Shown here: positions 16,971 to 28,291 of the stretch, piece after piece
Position numbering within the stretch: the stretch's first letter is position 1
Layout: every line of letters starts with the position of its first letter
NCBI GenBank assembly: GCA_963693365.1
Contig: CAVNZM010000007.1
Location: 5,456,001 to 5,520,000, forward strand
From: Amoebidium appalachense
Lineage: Eukaryota > Ichthyosporea
Direction: 5' to 3'
Length of the DNA: 64,000 bases
Translations under genes and position numbers: made by a program
The notes under the pieces: model-generated
What the model was told of the DNA's origin: nothing
The model's input: only the letters and a program-made list of their open reading frames with translations
The model's database searches: none

Positions 16971-17927
16971 ACCCGCCCTCCCCGGGGCGAAACAATAAAG
17001 TCTAAAAAGAAAACACAAGAAACCAAACGGGAAGAAAACCCTGGCAATTTGTAACTCCAGTCAACCTATCCAAAACCGAAAACAAGACACGCACAGACTC
17101 ATTGTGTGCAAATGTGCGATAGTGTAAGATGCCGTACGAAATTTCGAGATTATGTTGCACATTCTCTACTCACTTCCGGCTCCACCTCAGCCTTCACCGT
17201 CAACTTAGTAAACAGATTGCACAGCTACCTCATGCGGCCCCCAGCAACTCGGGGCCCCAACGGTTTACTATCACACATCAATATTTCAGAATTGATGCTC
17301 CACGTTCATGCCTTCCCCTCGAAACCATAAAAAAAATATGGGAAGTTCGAATTTTAATACGGAATATTGGTGGGCAGTAGAAGATCCAGTTGTGAGGACC
17401 GTCAACCATCCATGAATTTATAATCATTTACCTGTGGGAGGATAGTATGATACACGATTTATTACGGATGGAAATTTACATAACCCCCCCCCCCCCCCCC
17501 CCCTCCCTCCCCACCCCCCCCCCCCCACCCCCCCATCCCAACCCCCACCCCCCATCCCGGCACCCCCCCACCCTCCCCCCACAAAGCAAAACCAAAAAAC
17601 GTTTCGTTGAACATTTTCACCTAAAACGTGCAAATGTAACGTAGGCTACAGGTAACCCCCCATCCCCCCCCCCCCCCCCCCCCTCCCCCCCAAAACACAC
17701 ACACACATCCTTACCCCGCCCTCCCACCACCTGTGATATTCGCCTCTCTCTACACACTCTGCCAGTGTGGGAGGCCTTCACAGTAAGGTTTACACGCTTG
17801 TTGCTCACTCGTCCTATACAGCAGTGTAAACCACCCTCCCCACCCTTCCTACCCCTCCGTCCCCCCCCCCCCCTCCCCCCCCTCCCCCAAACATATATAT
17901 ACACATACATATATCATATGATATGAT

Positions 17928-17974
<47 letters not shown>

Positions 17975-18847
17975 ATATATACCAGTATATATATACTATA
18001 TATATGAAATATGATACACACCTCATACACACACTCCCCCCTCCCCCTCCCCCCCTCCCCCCCCCTCCCCCCTTCCGGGCCTTCTATCCCTCCCTCTCCC
18101 CCCACTTCCCCCGAGCCTCCCCCCCCCCCCCCCCCCTCTTCCCCCCCTCTTCCCCCCTCCCCCAGGCCTCTACCTTCAATTTGAAAAGTCGAGCACTTCC
18201 TAAAAGAGCTCTTCCAACCCCCCTCCCACGTGCCGCCACGGTGTACACAAAGGCACTTCCTTCATGTTAGCCGTTCTGATTTGAAAGTTTCTGGGAACAC
18301 GATGGCAGCAACAAGAACACAGGAACACACACATGCGCACGGCGTATGCGTGCACTCACTCATTCGCACGCACCTCCACACATTTATTGTACGATGGCTT
18401 ATTGAACCTGCACCCATGGCATGCGCATACGGTTTCAGATACACTCGCACATTCGAACTTTCGCACAATCATACATACACACACACACATACACACTGAC
18501 ACACACAAACGTATGCACACCCACACACGCACACGCACACAGGCAGACATACACAGGCACACGCACGTGCACGCGCGCGCTCTCTCTCTCTCCCTCCCTC
18601 CCCCCCCCCCCCCCCCCCCCCCCCCCACCTCTCTCTCTCTCTCTTTCTTGAGTTGGAACAGGCTAACAGGCTGCCGCATATTAACATCATCCTCGTGAGA
18701 AAGGCTCTGCTACCGGTGGCTTCCTTTCAGTTTGAGATTTTTTGCGGGTATCGCTGGGGGGGGGGGGGGGGGGGGGATTTGTGGCCTGGAACGTATCTAA
18801 GCACCTCTGTTTGCTGCTGAGGACAATTTACGATGAGAAACACGGCG
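14682..18847. other. Repeat-rich stretch with weak exon candidates
   Basis: Contains a T-run of 30 (14742-14771), (GT)n at 15650-15703 and 16732-16779, degenerate GT/ACGT (16270-16680), C-runs (15890-15914, 16908-16970, 17485-17503, 18601-18626), (AT)n at 17933-17972 and CA/CT stretches at 18478-18650. On the minus strand 15877-15743 looks exon-like (gtgcag| then [20 protein letters not shown]), as does about 16220-16085 (MELWPHIHDGTFRLFKETKQ). Their phases do not join cleanly, so neither is called. Confidence 0.4.
17933..17972. repeat. (AT)n microsatellite
   Basis: About 20 AT units followed by imperfect ATATAC repeats to about 18005. The sequence is self-complementary and prone to cruciform formation. 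Confidence 0.9.
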
Positions 18848-19176
18848 AACCACATCGGCTGAGTCAACTGGCTCCGAGCAGAATTATTCTGCAAAAAGCA
18901 GAGTTATTCTGTAAAGAGCAGAATTATTCAGCAAAACCGGAATTATTCTGTAAAAGCAGAATCAATCTGCTAAAAGCAGAATTATTCTGCAAAAGCAGAA
19001 TTAATCTGCTTGAATGAATCTGCTCAAAGCAGAGCTATTCCGCTACTGAGACGAATTATTCCGCTAAAAGCAGAATATTCCGCTGAAAGCAGAATTACTC
19101 TGCTGTCGAAAGCAGAATAATTCTGCTTTTTACAGGATAATTCTGCTTTTTGCAAGTTGACTCTGCCGATGCGGTT
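18848..19176. mobile_element. Foldback-like element: terminal inverted repeats around tandem 15-bp palindromes
   Basis: The outer ends are inverted repeats. AACCACATCGGCTGAGTCAACT (18848-18869) matches the reverse complement of 19155-19176 at 20 of 22 positions. Between them lie about 14 tandem units of 18-19 bp built on GCAGAATTATTCTGC, itself a perfect palindrome, separated by AAAA or AAAGA. Inverted termini composed of short subrepeats recall foldback elements and MITEs. There is no coding capacity, so any movement would need a partner in trans. No clear target-site duplication is visible. A purely local expansion of one palindrome with chance-like flanks is unlikely because the flanks are also inverted copies. 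Confidence 0.6.
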
Positions 19177-19534
19177 GAGCCCTAAACATACAGCGGCAAG
19201 CAATAATGGCACCTTGCAATGTTGAATTTTGGCGGTATGCAACATAAGCGACAGAACGTACCTATCCTCAGAGGGGCCGAAAAAGTCATTACACTAAAAC
19301 TGCATCTGAGTTTCGACACCCGCATCCTCCCATGCGATACCCACCCAAGAATCTTTAACTGGTTATATGGATATGAGGCCACTGGTTCACCCTGCACTGA
19401 ATCAGAGCTAGGAGGGTTGCACTCTGTCACTGAGCAAACGGTGAATGTATGTGTGGACAACATAAGGGATTCTTGATTCAAGTTGAAACGTGGGGGGGAG
19501 GGGAGGGGGGGGGGGGGGGGGGGGTAGTAGTGGT

Positions 19535-19568
<34 letters not shown>

Positions 19569-19793
19569 GGGGGGGCCGGGGGGGGGGGGGGGGGGGGGGG
19601 ACCTCTCCCCCTTTGTACAGGTTGTTCCCCCCTTTCCCCCCACCCTCCCCCCCGGATGGGAGCCCCGGGGGGAAGGGGGGAGGGGGGAGGGGGCCGGGGA
19701 GGGGGGAACTTGCCCCCCCCTCCGGCTAGCAGGGGGAGGGGGGAGGGGGGACCACCACCCACCTGAGCAGGTGGTTCCCTTCTCCCCCGGTGG

Positions 19794-19830
<37 letters not shown>

Positions 19831-21390
19831 CTACCCACCTCATGTGATCACACTCTGCCATGACTCAGTTCTCAGTAATTATAAACTTTAGGCTAAAAAA
19901 AGTAGGAATATATATATAGTATTATGTTCCATCAAGAGTCTCAGGTACATAACCTGATCGTATAATGGTACTAATATTAGTACACCGCAGAGGAGGTGCC
20001 CCCCCCCCCCCCCCCCTCCCCCCTCCCCTCCCCTCCCCCCCCCCCCCCCCCCCGGAGGACGTTGGAGGGGAGTACCACTAAGGAAGACCTCAATATTCAC
20101 TCCACCCCCCCCATTTCGAATTCAAAAATCCCTAATGTCACGATTCAGCCAAAAATGCATGTACGCGTTTACAGGTGCATGTAGACAGAGAGCAGCTAGC
20201 CAGCACGTCTAAGATGATATACCCGACTGCGCAGTGAGTACCGTAGAATTTCATCGGGAATTTCATCGAGCATGCACCAGCTTGTCGGGGTCCTCGGATA
20301 TCCTGGCATGATTTTAAATTTTAAAGGAACAAAAGCTGCTAAAGGAGTTGCTGGTGACGGTGTCAGCCAACGTAACCGTCCCACTGCAGCAAAATTTTGG
20401 CAAATAACAAGCTAAGTTGAACCCCACTTAGGCCGATTTTCTTTAGGTGCTCATTCTTGAAATTTCAAGCTTTTAATTAATCACCACAATGATTTGATCA
20501 TTGAAAGCGTACAACGAGCAACGCAAAACATTTAAGGCTCTCGAATGTATCTGTGGCTGCGGCTGAACAGTATCCTCTCCCTGCAATGAGAAAAATAGGT
20601 AAAAGCGATTAAACTTATTTCAGAGACAGCAAAAAATGTTTTGTGGGAAAACCGTTAATAATGGATCAAATTAGGCCGGCAGGCGGTAGCCCAACTAGTA
20701 ATACAGCTTGCAAACACGTGCATCGTGCTGCACCTTCCAACACAAGCTGTTAATAATAATAACTCAGCGGTTACAATAACTTAGTATCCGCCAATGTAAT
20801 TTATCTAAAGGCATGATCCATCAAGGCCTTAGTTGTTACGGTAGTACATTAAACAATTTCGAATTCATACTGTTAGTAAAGATGATTCAACGTAGTTTTC
20901 TTATACATTATCATCGCAGGTAGAATCTGACTTGGTGGTGATCAGTAGCCGCAGAGTCTCTTTAGCTCCCTAATTACAATAATTCAAACCTTCACAGTAT
21001 TTACTACGTACGGATCGAGATAGTTCACACAAACGTGGCATCCAAAGGCTATCCCGATAAAACTAGAATTTAAAATAAAGATTAATGACTTTAAATAACC
21101 ACCACTCTAATACTAAAGACGGCGCACTTTTGTTTTGTCGCACCAGTATTAAATCGGGTATTTTGAATAGTCGTAGGAACAGCCTCATCAATTACCCATC
21201 AATAATTTTGGCATGCACGAAATCTCGTTCTGACAACAAGCCAAGTTAGTACATAGGCACGGCCTTATTTAGCACTCTTTTAATTCATGCCATGACAAGT
21301 TATTTATGCATTTTTTTCTTCGTTAGGCTAACACGACCAGTTACCATAACCACAAAGTGACTAACTTGATGATACTATGAATCGTAATGC
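19177..21390. other. Spacer downstream of the RGS gene
   Basis: Holds G- and C-rich compound repeats at 19490-19830 (a T-run followed by G-runs at 19539-19600) and C-runs at 19999-20053. From 20060 to 21390 the sequence is unique and AT-rich, probably containing the 3' end of the minus-strand RGS transcript. No exon supported. Confidence 0.5.
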
Positions 21391-22476
21391 CTACTCTCCA
21401 CCCAAACCTTCGCTAGAGACACACGCAGTAGTTTTGCTCCTTCCCATAGCTCTCAATGTAGCAATATTCCTAAACCTCGGTGTTGTATCGTTTGGCGTGT
21501 GCACCATAGCCGGCGATGCAGACCAACTCTGAAGAGACTTTGGCGTGGGAACCTCGAGTAAAAGCTGCACTTGCGAAGGCGCCAACAATGACCCGGGGTT
21601 TACACCCTCCGTAGTACCCGACCCTCCGGTGGCTGTACTAGTAGCCCGGAGTTTATCCTTGAGAAACCTCGGGTAGCAGTCTGTCTCCATAATGTGCAAG
21701 ATGTGCCGCGAGCACAAATCGAAAACGCATCGTCGCGGTACCACCCACTCTCCATAGCGGCTGTTTAGGTCCTGTCTGAGAGTCTCGCTGAGGTTCACCT
21801 CGTTTGCTGCGTTGTGGTGCACGAACGTTTTGAATACGAACTGGTACGCGTGATGCGTTGGGTTTTCGTGGTAGTAGCACACCGCCATAAAGAAATCAAG
21901 GTTCTCGGCCGAGTGTTGCTCCTGGAGAAAACGACGGAACGCCGCGAGCTCCATCTCGCTGTCTGCATCTCCGAATATTTTGTGTAGAGAAAGCGCGCAG
22001 CCGCAGCTGGGGGGCTTTGCTGTAACATCAACCGAAGGGGAAGGGGTTCCAGTAGCTGATGATGACAACATGGCATTACTGTCAGACACAACATGCACAT
22101 GCTGGCTCAGGTCCACGCGGTACCTTGAGACGTAGCTCTCGTAGCAGTCTTGGATTGTCAGTGAAAAATCCTGCGCAGAGGCTGCATTGTTTGCTTCATT
22201 GACACCTGGGCCGGGTGTCATCTGTGTTGGCAATTTTGCAGGCAGGGAGCCTTTCCGCGCCAACGCCTTCCCCCCCATGCCTCTTTGGTCAGGCTCATTA
22301 GCCGGCCCTCGACGAAGCACCAAAGAAAATAATCTCTGGTGCCATCTAGCCTCCACTGTTTCATTTTCCTGCTGGTGGAGGAACTGCTTGCTGTTTGTCA
22401 TCTCGACGAGTGTGTGTGTGTGGTTGTAGTGTCCCATCGCCATAATTTCGCCGTGGGGCAGGCAGGCTGTTTTCAT
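21391..22476 (-). CDS. RGS-domain protein (regulator of G-protein signalling), single exon, 361 aa
   Basis: Open from ATG at 22476 (MKTACLPHGEIMAMG) to a stop at 21391-21393 without introns. Residues about 164-276 form an RGS domain: LHKIFGDADSEMELAAFRRF, FLQEQHSAENLDFFMAVCYY, KTFVHHNAANEVNLS, then HIMETDCYPRFLKDKL. These correspond to the family's F..FL..E.S.ENL.FW, the NEINL block and the METDSYPRFL helix. RGS domains accelerate GTP hydrolysis on G-alpha subunits at the membrane. The N-terminal 160 residues and the Ser/Thr/Pro-rich C-terminal 85 residues match no domain known to me. The family Trp in ENLDFW is Phe here. Unlike its neighbours it is intronless, which may mean retroposition or simple intron loss. 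The surrounding unique AT-rich DNA contains no repeats. Confidence 0.88.
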   Translation of the reverse strand: MKTACLPHGEIMAMGHYNHTHTLVEMTNSKQFLHQQENETVEARWHQRLFSLVLRRGPANEPDQRGMGGKALARKGSLPAKLPTQMTPGPGVNEANNAASAQDFSLTIQDCYESYVSRYRVDLSQHVHVVSDSNAMLSSSATGTPSPSVDVTAKPPSCGCALSLHKIFGDADSEMELAAFRRFLQEQHSAENLDFFMAVCYYHENPTHHAYQFVFKTFVHHNAANEVNLSETLRQDLNSRYGEWVVPRRCVFDLCSRHILHIMETDCYPRFLKDKLRATSTATGGSGTTEGVNPGSLLAPSQVQLLLEVPTPKSLQSWSASPAMVHTPNDTTPRFRNIATLRAMGRSKTTACVSSEGLGGE

Positions 22477-23650
22477 TGTAGTACAAGTACTTTATTGCGG
22501 GTCTGATATTTAACGCATATTAGGTAAACTTTATTATGGTGCTCAGTCGTGAGGAACGGCGTCACTGAAACCGAGAAAGGCAGTGGTGCGTTATTGCATA
22601 GTGTTCCGGGTATTGGACATCAATGGGATCACCTACTGCGAAACTGCAACTGCCATGAGTGGCCTTTAAACAATGGTGTGAGAGGCTTGATAGCTATATG
22701 TTATAGTAGCCTCGACTCATTGGATAGCATGTATATGTACTATCGACGTAGGTGTGAACGGGGGTGACTCTAAACTAAGTTTGCCACTGTAGCCCAGTAG
22801 TAAGATTGAATTGAACTGTCACGGACTATATTTGCAACACTCGCTATAGCTGTTGATACAACTACATTATTTTTCTAGGTTAAGTTCTGTGACTATTGCA
22901 ATGTTTGCCATGCAAAGGGCAAAAATGTATAGGCTTGACTGCTTACACCAGCATAATCCATGAGCTGCCCGTGTGTGCATGTGGGGAAAGATGATGGGGT
23001 GCACGCGAACCAAGTTTTCGCCAGTTAAACAACTAATCTACCAGCTACGTGCACTTCCTCTATACATCTAATACTGCCAGTGTAAAGTAGGAAAAACAAA
23101 AACGAAAAATCATAGAGCGAACATGAAACCTACTGCAGTACTGTAGGAAAACGAAACGTGAGTAACGACGCGAAAACTTCGAAGAGGCGTTCTATATTAA
23201 GTCTCTGCACGACATGTCACACAGAATTAGATCGATACCAAACACCCTATACCAGCCGGGTGGGCTATCTAGAGCCGGTTGAATTTTAGGATTAAAAATG
23301 ACATTTCAACTTTCTCAGTCGACAAATGGAGAAAGGAAACCAGCTAACAGTTGATTCGGCTATTGCTGCAGCACATGCAATTTGGTTTTTTGGTTTTTTT
23401 TATCACCTCCAAGGGCTGCGTTTTGACTCCTACCCCAACTGCTACACCAGCCGTCACACCCATATGGCATATACAGGTTGTACATGTTGTACACACGCCT
23501 GAGGTTGAATTCGAAATTCATTCAATCAATAGGTTTTAGATATATTTAATGAAAATTGGAAAACAGTCATGATCTGTTGACGACTCCGATCGCCAGCGAT
23601 CAGTCGACGTCCGGCCCTGGCAGTCGACCCGATCAATATTAATATCGCAT

Positions 23651-23668
23651 TACATGTGTACACATGTA
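23651..23668. other. 18-bp perfect palindrome TACATGTGTACACATGTA
   Basis: A second, 12-bp palindrome (TGTACATGTACA) follows within 20 bp. Purine-pyrimidine alternation makes both prone to Z-DNA or cruciform formation. No adjacent gene start. Confidence 0.7.
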
Positions 23669-26115
23669 CAATCAGATGTACATGTACAATCGTAGTGCAC
23701 CGGAAGTGAATCGAAGCACTAAATATGCACACCACAAATCTGAAACTTTGTTGAAGCATATACATATTCGCTCAAGTCGGAGGGCTTCCTGCAGCTGTGA
23801 AGAAACGTATTCGCAGTCTTCGCAGATTATGGTCATGCAGTTCTACGGAGAACTGGGAATGTTCTTTTCATCTGTGTGAATTCCAAATAGGTACAGGATT
23901 CAATGAATAAAACGAGATATTTCAAGAGATAGACAGTGTCACTCGATGCCCCCAATATCCGGCATGGAACAGACCCCCAGAAACAGTGCTTTATCATGTA
24001 GGTAACTTTCACAGAGGCAGCCAGGCAGACATATATAGTCACAACAACCATGTATGTATACCCTATAACCCTTGTGTACCCCATAGTACCCTAGTCGCCC
24101 AAGGTAGCCTACCCCGTCCCTCAACAAGTGGGGTATTTGGTTTTTGGGGTGGGGTATTTTGTAGGGTATTTTTCCGGGTAGTGTCTAACCCTGTACAGTG
24201 TGATACGTAGATAAACCCCATTATCCTATTTTGATTGGGTCATTTTATCAGTGCAGCGCACCATGCATGACCTAGATCTGAGTCACGGATTAATTAAATT
24301 AACCCCCTTTTGTTCTCCCCAAGCCCAAAATCGACCAGATTTGAGACTATCAAACACATCAGTAGAAGCAGCCAAAGTAGACAAAAAAGCAACAAAAACA
24401 TGTATATATGTCTCTTTTTGTGTGCTGTAAAAAAAAAACGGCGTGTTTATAAGCATCCGCACGTGTTATGAGCACGTGTTTTGTGCTGGTTTGGCAACCG
24501 CGGCGGGATTCCTTTCAATGAAGTTACGTAATATGAATCCCCGTAAAGATTTTAGCAAATCGGATTTAAGCACTTATCAGCTGATCGATTTCAGGGTTGG
24601 AAACTATGGAACCCGGGTATTCTCTTGCCGCCGGCCTTCGAAAATTGGGGGGCCGCTCCATGAAAATATAGACTTGCTTGGGAAAAAGACCCGCGAGAAA
24701 CAGAAAAACATAGTCAACCCCGGTGTTTTTGGCGGTTTTTGGAAATAATAAACATAAACTAAGTTTGTGTAAAACTCCTGGCGTCGTGAACGGTTTCTTT
24801 TCTACATGCCACAATCATCTCAAAACGCTTGCATAGATAGCACAAAGCGTGATGTCGTCAGTTCGGAAACACGACCATATTAGGGCTACAGCACGCTAGA
24901 GATCTGGCAGACTGACAGAATGACAGCCTCAGGCCAGCTCACGGCGAGTGGGTCATGACGCGTGGGCACAGAACGTACACTGGTCTGGTGAGTCGTGACC
25001 AAGGCCTCCTAGATACAACCTTGGTCGTGACGCTTGCAGCACATCTTGATACTACCAAAATGTAAGGGTGTTACTGAAAGAAAGATAAAAATAGAATTTT
25101 CGAGACGGCCGTGGCTGCAGTGTGCACTTGGGGCCGTGACGTGGTGTGGACGGTGGCATAAGTGGTGTGCACGTGCAGGCTAATAGCATACATGTGTGCA
25201 TACATGTCCGACTCCCAAACAAGGCCTAGGAAAAGGAATATTCGGTACACGGCCCTAACACGTACTGACGTGTTGCCGCACGTGCGACGTTATACATCTA
25301 CTTGTGGCAGGAAAAAAAAAAAAAAAAAAAAAAAAAAGGAAAAAGGAGACACCGCCTCAGTAGGTGGTAGGACACGGCCAGTATAGTAGTACTACATAGA
25401 TAGATAGGTACTATATGTGGTGTGTGTGTGTGTGTGTGTGTGTGTGACACTGTGGACATGTGACGGTGTGTGCGCGCGCGTGTGCGTGTTGGCAAAGGGC
25501 ATAATTCGTAAGTAAGACCCAATGTTTCCATGTGTTGAACATGTTTGTTCGATAAGTTCATGCTACCCGTGATTGCATAGATTGCAAGAGGAAAAAAAGG
25601 AATACAAGTTCTAAGTTGGAGAAGAATTGTGTTCAGAGGGCCGTGGCGAAAGGAGGACCGGGATCCGGGAATTTCTGCCAGTCTCACCGGGCGTGCATGC
25701 GTCCGGGTGGGTGGGTGGGTTGTGGGTTGGAAGGGGGGGGGGCTCGAATGCAACGTGACATGTACAGAGGGCTCGGAAATAGGACCGGATAGGTAATAGT
25801 AGCTATAGACTGACCGATCGCCGATAGGAGTGGTGTAGGTGTGCCACTTGTGTGTGTGTGCATGTGTCTGAATGCCAGGAGTGGTGTGTGTGTGGGGGGG
25901 GGGGAGGGGAGGGGGGGGGGGGGGGGGGGGGGGAGCACTATGCAGCAGCAAAGATACAAGAGACAGGCACCTATTCTCAAGTGACTCTTAATAAGCCTTG
26001 GTGAACAAAGTATGAAATGTGTGTGTACGTGCGTGCTGGTGTTGTTGTACCATGTCACAGGTGCCGTCGGGTGCGCGTGTGTGCCGGGGCCCCTCCATAA
26101 AACCAAATGTTATTG

Positions 26116-26321
26116 GGCGTAATGCAAACAGATGAAGACTTTGATGCAGGGCACAGGGAGGTGGCAACAAGAGAGTGCTGTGGTGACACGTGGGGGTGGG
26201 ATGCAATGAAAATAGAGGGAAAATGGCGTGATGCAAACAGATGAAGACTTTGATGCAGGGCACAGGGAGGTGGCAACAAGAGAGTGCTGTGGTGACACGT
26301 GGGGGTGGGATGCAATGAACA
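26116..26321. repeat. Near-perfect 109-bp tandem duplication
   Basis: The unit starting ATGCAAACAGATGAAGACT is repeated at 26122 and 26231, and 85 or more bases are identical. The first unit ends AATAGAGGGAAAATGGCGTG and the second diverges after GGGATGCAATGAA. Probably a recent slippage or unequal-exchange event. Confidence 0.9.
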
Positions 26322-26696
26322 GAGAGAGAAAAAGGCAAACGGGCATGCCGTACACAGGAAAGATATCGAATAAAAGCATTGTCCATATCTTCGTTGCCAC
26401 AGAAGGGCGCTGGGAGAGAGATCAGAGAGGCCGCCGGGGGAGGGGGGAGGGTAGAATGTGTTTGAGAGCGCAATTAAATACGTATACATTCTCGAAGACC
26501 ATCACAATGGATGTTTTCAAATGTTTTTTGGTTAGAGGAGGGGAGAGGGGGAGGGGGGGAGAGGAGGGAGGAGAAGGGGTTGTTATGAAAGGGGGGCACA
26601 ACTGCCAAGTGGATCGCAACGGATAACAACATGAACACCGTGACACACCCACACAGAGTGGTAGTAATAGGGGGGGGGGGGGGGGGGGGGGAGAAT

Positions 26697-26731
<35 letters not shown>

Positions 26732-27371
26732 GAGAGAGTGTGTGTGTCTGTTTTTTTTTTTGGGGGGGGGGGGGGGGGAGGGGGGAGGGGGTGGTAAGTT
26801 TTCAAATAACCTGGGGGTGTGAGGGAGAAACAGTAGCCTCGTACCTAAAATGAGTGTCATTCAGGTGCACATCACAGGCACAGGAATAAGGCCACATGTG
26901 CCAGGGGGGTGAAGGGTGGGGTGTGTTGTGTTCGTGTTGCGCTGGGGGGAGGGGGGGTTCTAAAGGGGTAACAGGTGATAGGAACAGATGAGAGATGAGA
27001 TGAGAACAGAGAGATGAAGAGAGCGCCACACGTGAAAGGAGTCGAGGGGCTCAAGGGAAAGGGAGCAGGAAAGAAATTCAGAAGTTCTGCGGTCACGTGA
27101 TAAGAGAAAACATACAATAAACAGCCTGCCGCGGATCACACAGGGGGGTTACAGGTAAAGGGGAAAAAAGATTCTGGGGAAAAAAGATTCTGGAAGGCAA
27201 CCAAAGTTCGAATTATAAAGGAAGGGGGAAGGGGGAGAAGAGGGAAAGGTGGAGGGGAGTTCGAAAGAGAGATAGAAAATATCTCAGGAAACCGTTGAGA
27301 AGACATCAATGACAATTGGGAGAGGGAGGGGGGGGGGGGGGGGGGGGGGGGGGAGCGCAAGCCTCAAGGGG

Positions 27372-27480
27372 GGCGTAGCATGCAAGCAAAGTACGACGTA
27401 CACATTCACGACAAACAGCATAATGCCGATTTACATAGAGGAGCACACACAAGGAGCATACGTATCAGTAGCACCACTCC
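27372..27480 (-). repeat. C-run-embedded dispersed element, diverged copy
   Basis: Minus strand contains TCGTGAATGTGTACGTCGTAC near its 3' end, as in the other copies. The 5' core is lost. Flanked by G-runs on both sides. Confidence 0.5.
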
Positions 27481-27519
27481 CCGGGGGTGGAAAGGGGGGG
27501 GGGGGGGGGGGGGGGGGTT

Positions 27520-27630
27520 GGATGCGGAACACGGTACTAGGAACACATACACGATGAGAACCATGGTGCAGGACACATGCAAAGGCAAACATTCAAGCAT
27601 TCAACATCAGCAATGCGCAAGCAGAGCGGG
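27520..27630 (-). repeat. C-run-embedded dispersed element, long subtype
   Basis: Minus strand reads CGCTCTGCTTGCGCATTGC, TTTGCCTTTGCATGTGTCC, TGCACCATGGTTCTCATC and CGTGTTCCGCATCCAACC. It is very close to the copies at 5041 and 46197. The host transcript is unknown. Confidence 0.8.
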
Positions 27631-28015
27631 TGGAAGGGGGGGGGAGGGGGAGGGAAGGAAGGCATCGACATAGTACCCGAGATTTGACTTATAAACTTGC
27701 ATGCAAACCCAGCTCACGTGCCGCTACATGGAACGTGGGTGGAGCCACCATCTCGATCAGAAGCTGGCAGGGTGACTCATGCAAGCATAGGTAATAGGTT
27801 AAAGCGGTGGGCATGGTCGGGGGATACTCTGTAGGGGAGAGGAGAGGGATATTCCGTGGAGGAGAGGGGGGGCACAGTTGGGTAGGTGCTATACCATTCT
27901 TATCCTAAAGGAAACCATGAATAAGGACAGAACAGGGAGGTAGGTACACAGGGGTGGTTAAACGACTTAACAAACGTGCAGGTCTAAAAAGCAAGGCGAA
28001 GGATTAACAGAGTCG

Positions 28016-28291
28016 GTGAATGAGGTTAAGAGTGAGTACGCATCACGCCGCGGGAGATGCCCGAGTTGCTACTTGGCAAGATGTTTGAACTGCAACAAGC
28101 CTATGGAAATAGGAGATCCTGTGGTAGCGCTAGTAAAAAGCACACCTTGTGTGCTCGAGGTTACAAACCACACCGGTAAACACAGCTGTGGCAGCAGGGC
28201 ATCCGCCTTGACTCACCTTTGTCCCGGTTGCTTGAAAAAAAAGCGAAGATCCTGGGGTACAACGGGATCCGGTCATTCGCCCCAAGCGTGA
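28016..28291 (+). CDS. Small cysteine-rich ORF, possible zinc-binding protein (uncertain)
   Basis: 91 codons with paired cysteines: CPSC, CLNC followed by NKPMEIGDPVVAL, then HTGKHSCGS and CPGC before a basic KKKRR. The order CxxC, a turn with IGDxV, H-x-C and CxxC resembles treble-clef or PARP/LIM-like zinc fingers in general layout, but I cannot assign a family. There are no supporting splice sites or promoter, and the opposite strand is also open. It may be a fragment of a gene or chance. Confidence 0.25.
   Translation: MNEVKSEYASRRGRCPSCYLARCLNCNKPMEIGDPVVALVKSTPCVLEVTNHTGKHSCGSRASALTHLCPGCLKKKRRSWGTTGSGHSPQA

Noticed and set aside
16230-17018. Poly-Gly and poly-Pro frames over G-runs and C-runs
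   Set aside because: Homopolymer translations; the runs interrupt rather than extend exons with recognisable protein.
18880-19150. CRISPR-like array of 15-bp palindromes
   Set aside because: The host is eukaryotic, spacers are only 3-5 bp and identical in kind, and the array is bounded by inverted repeats; a foldback or satellite origin fits.
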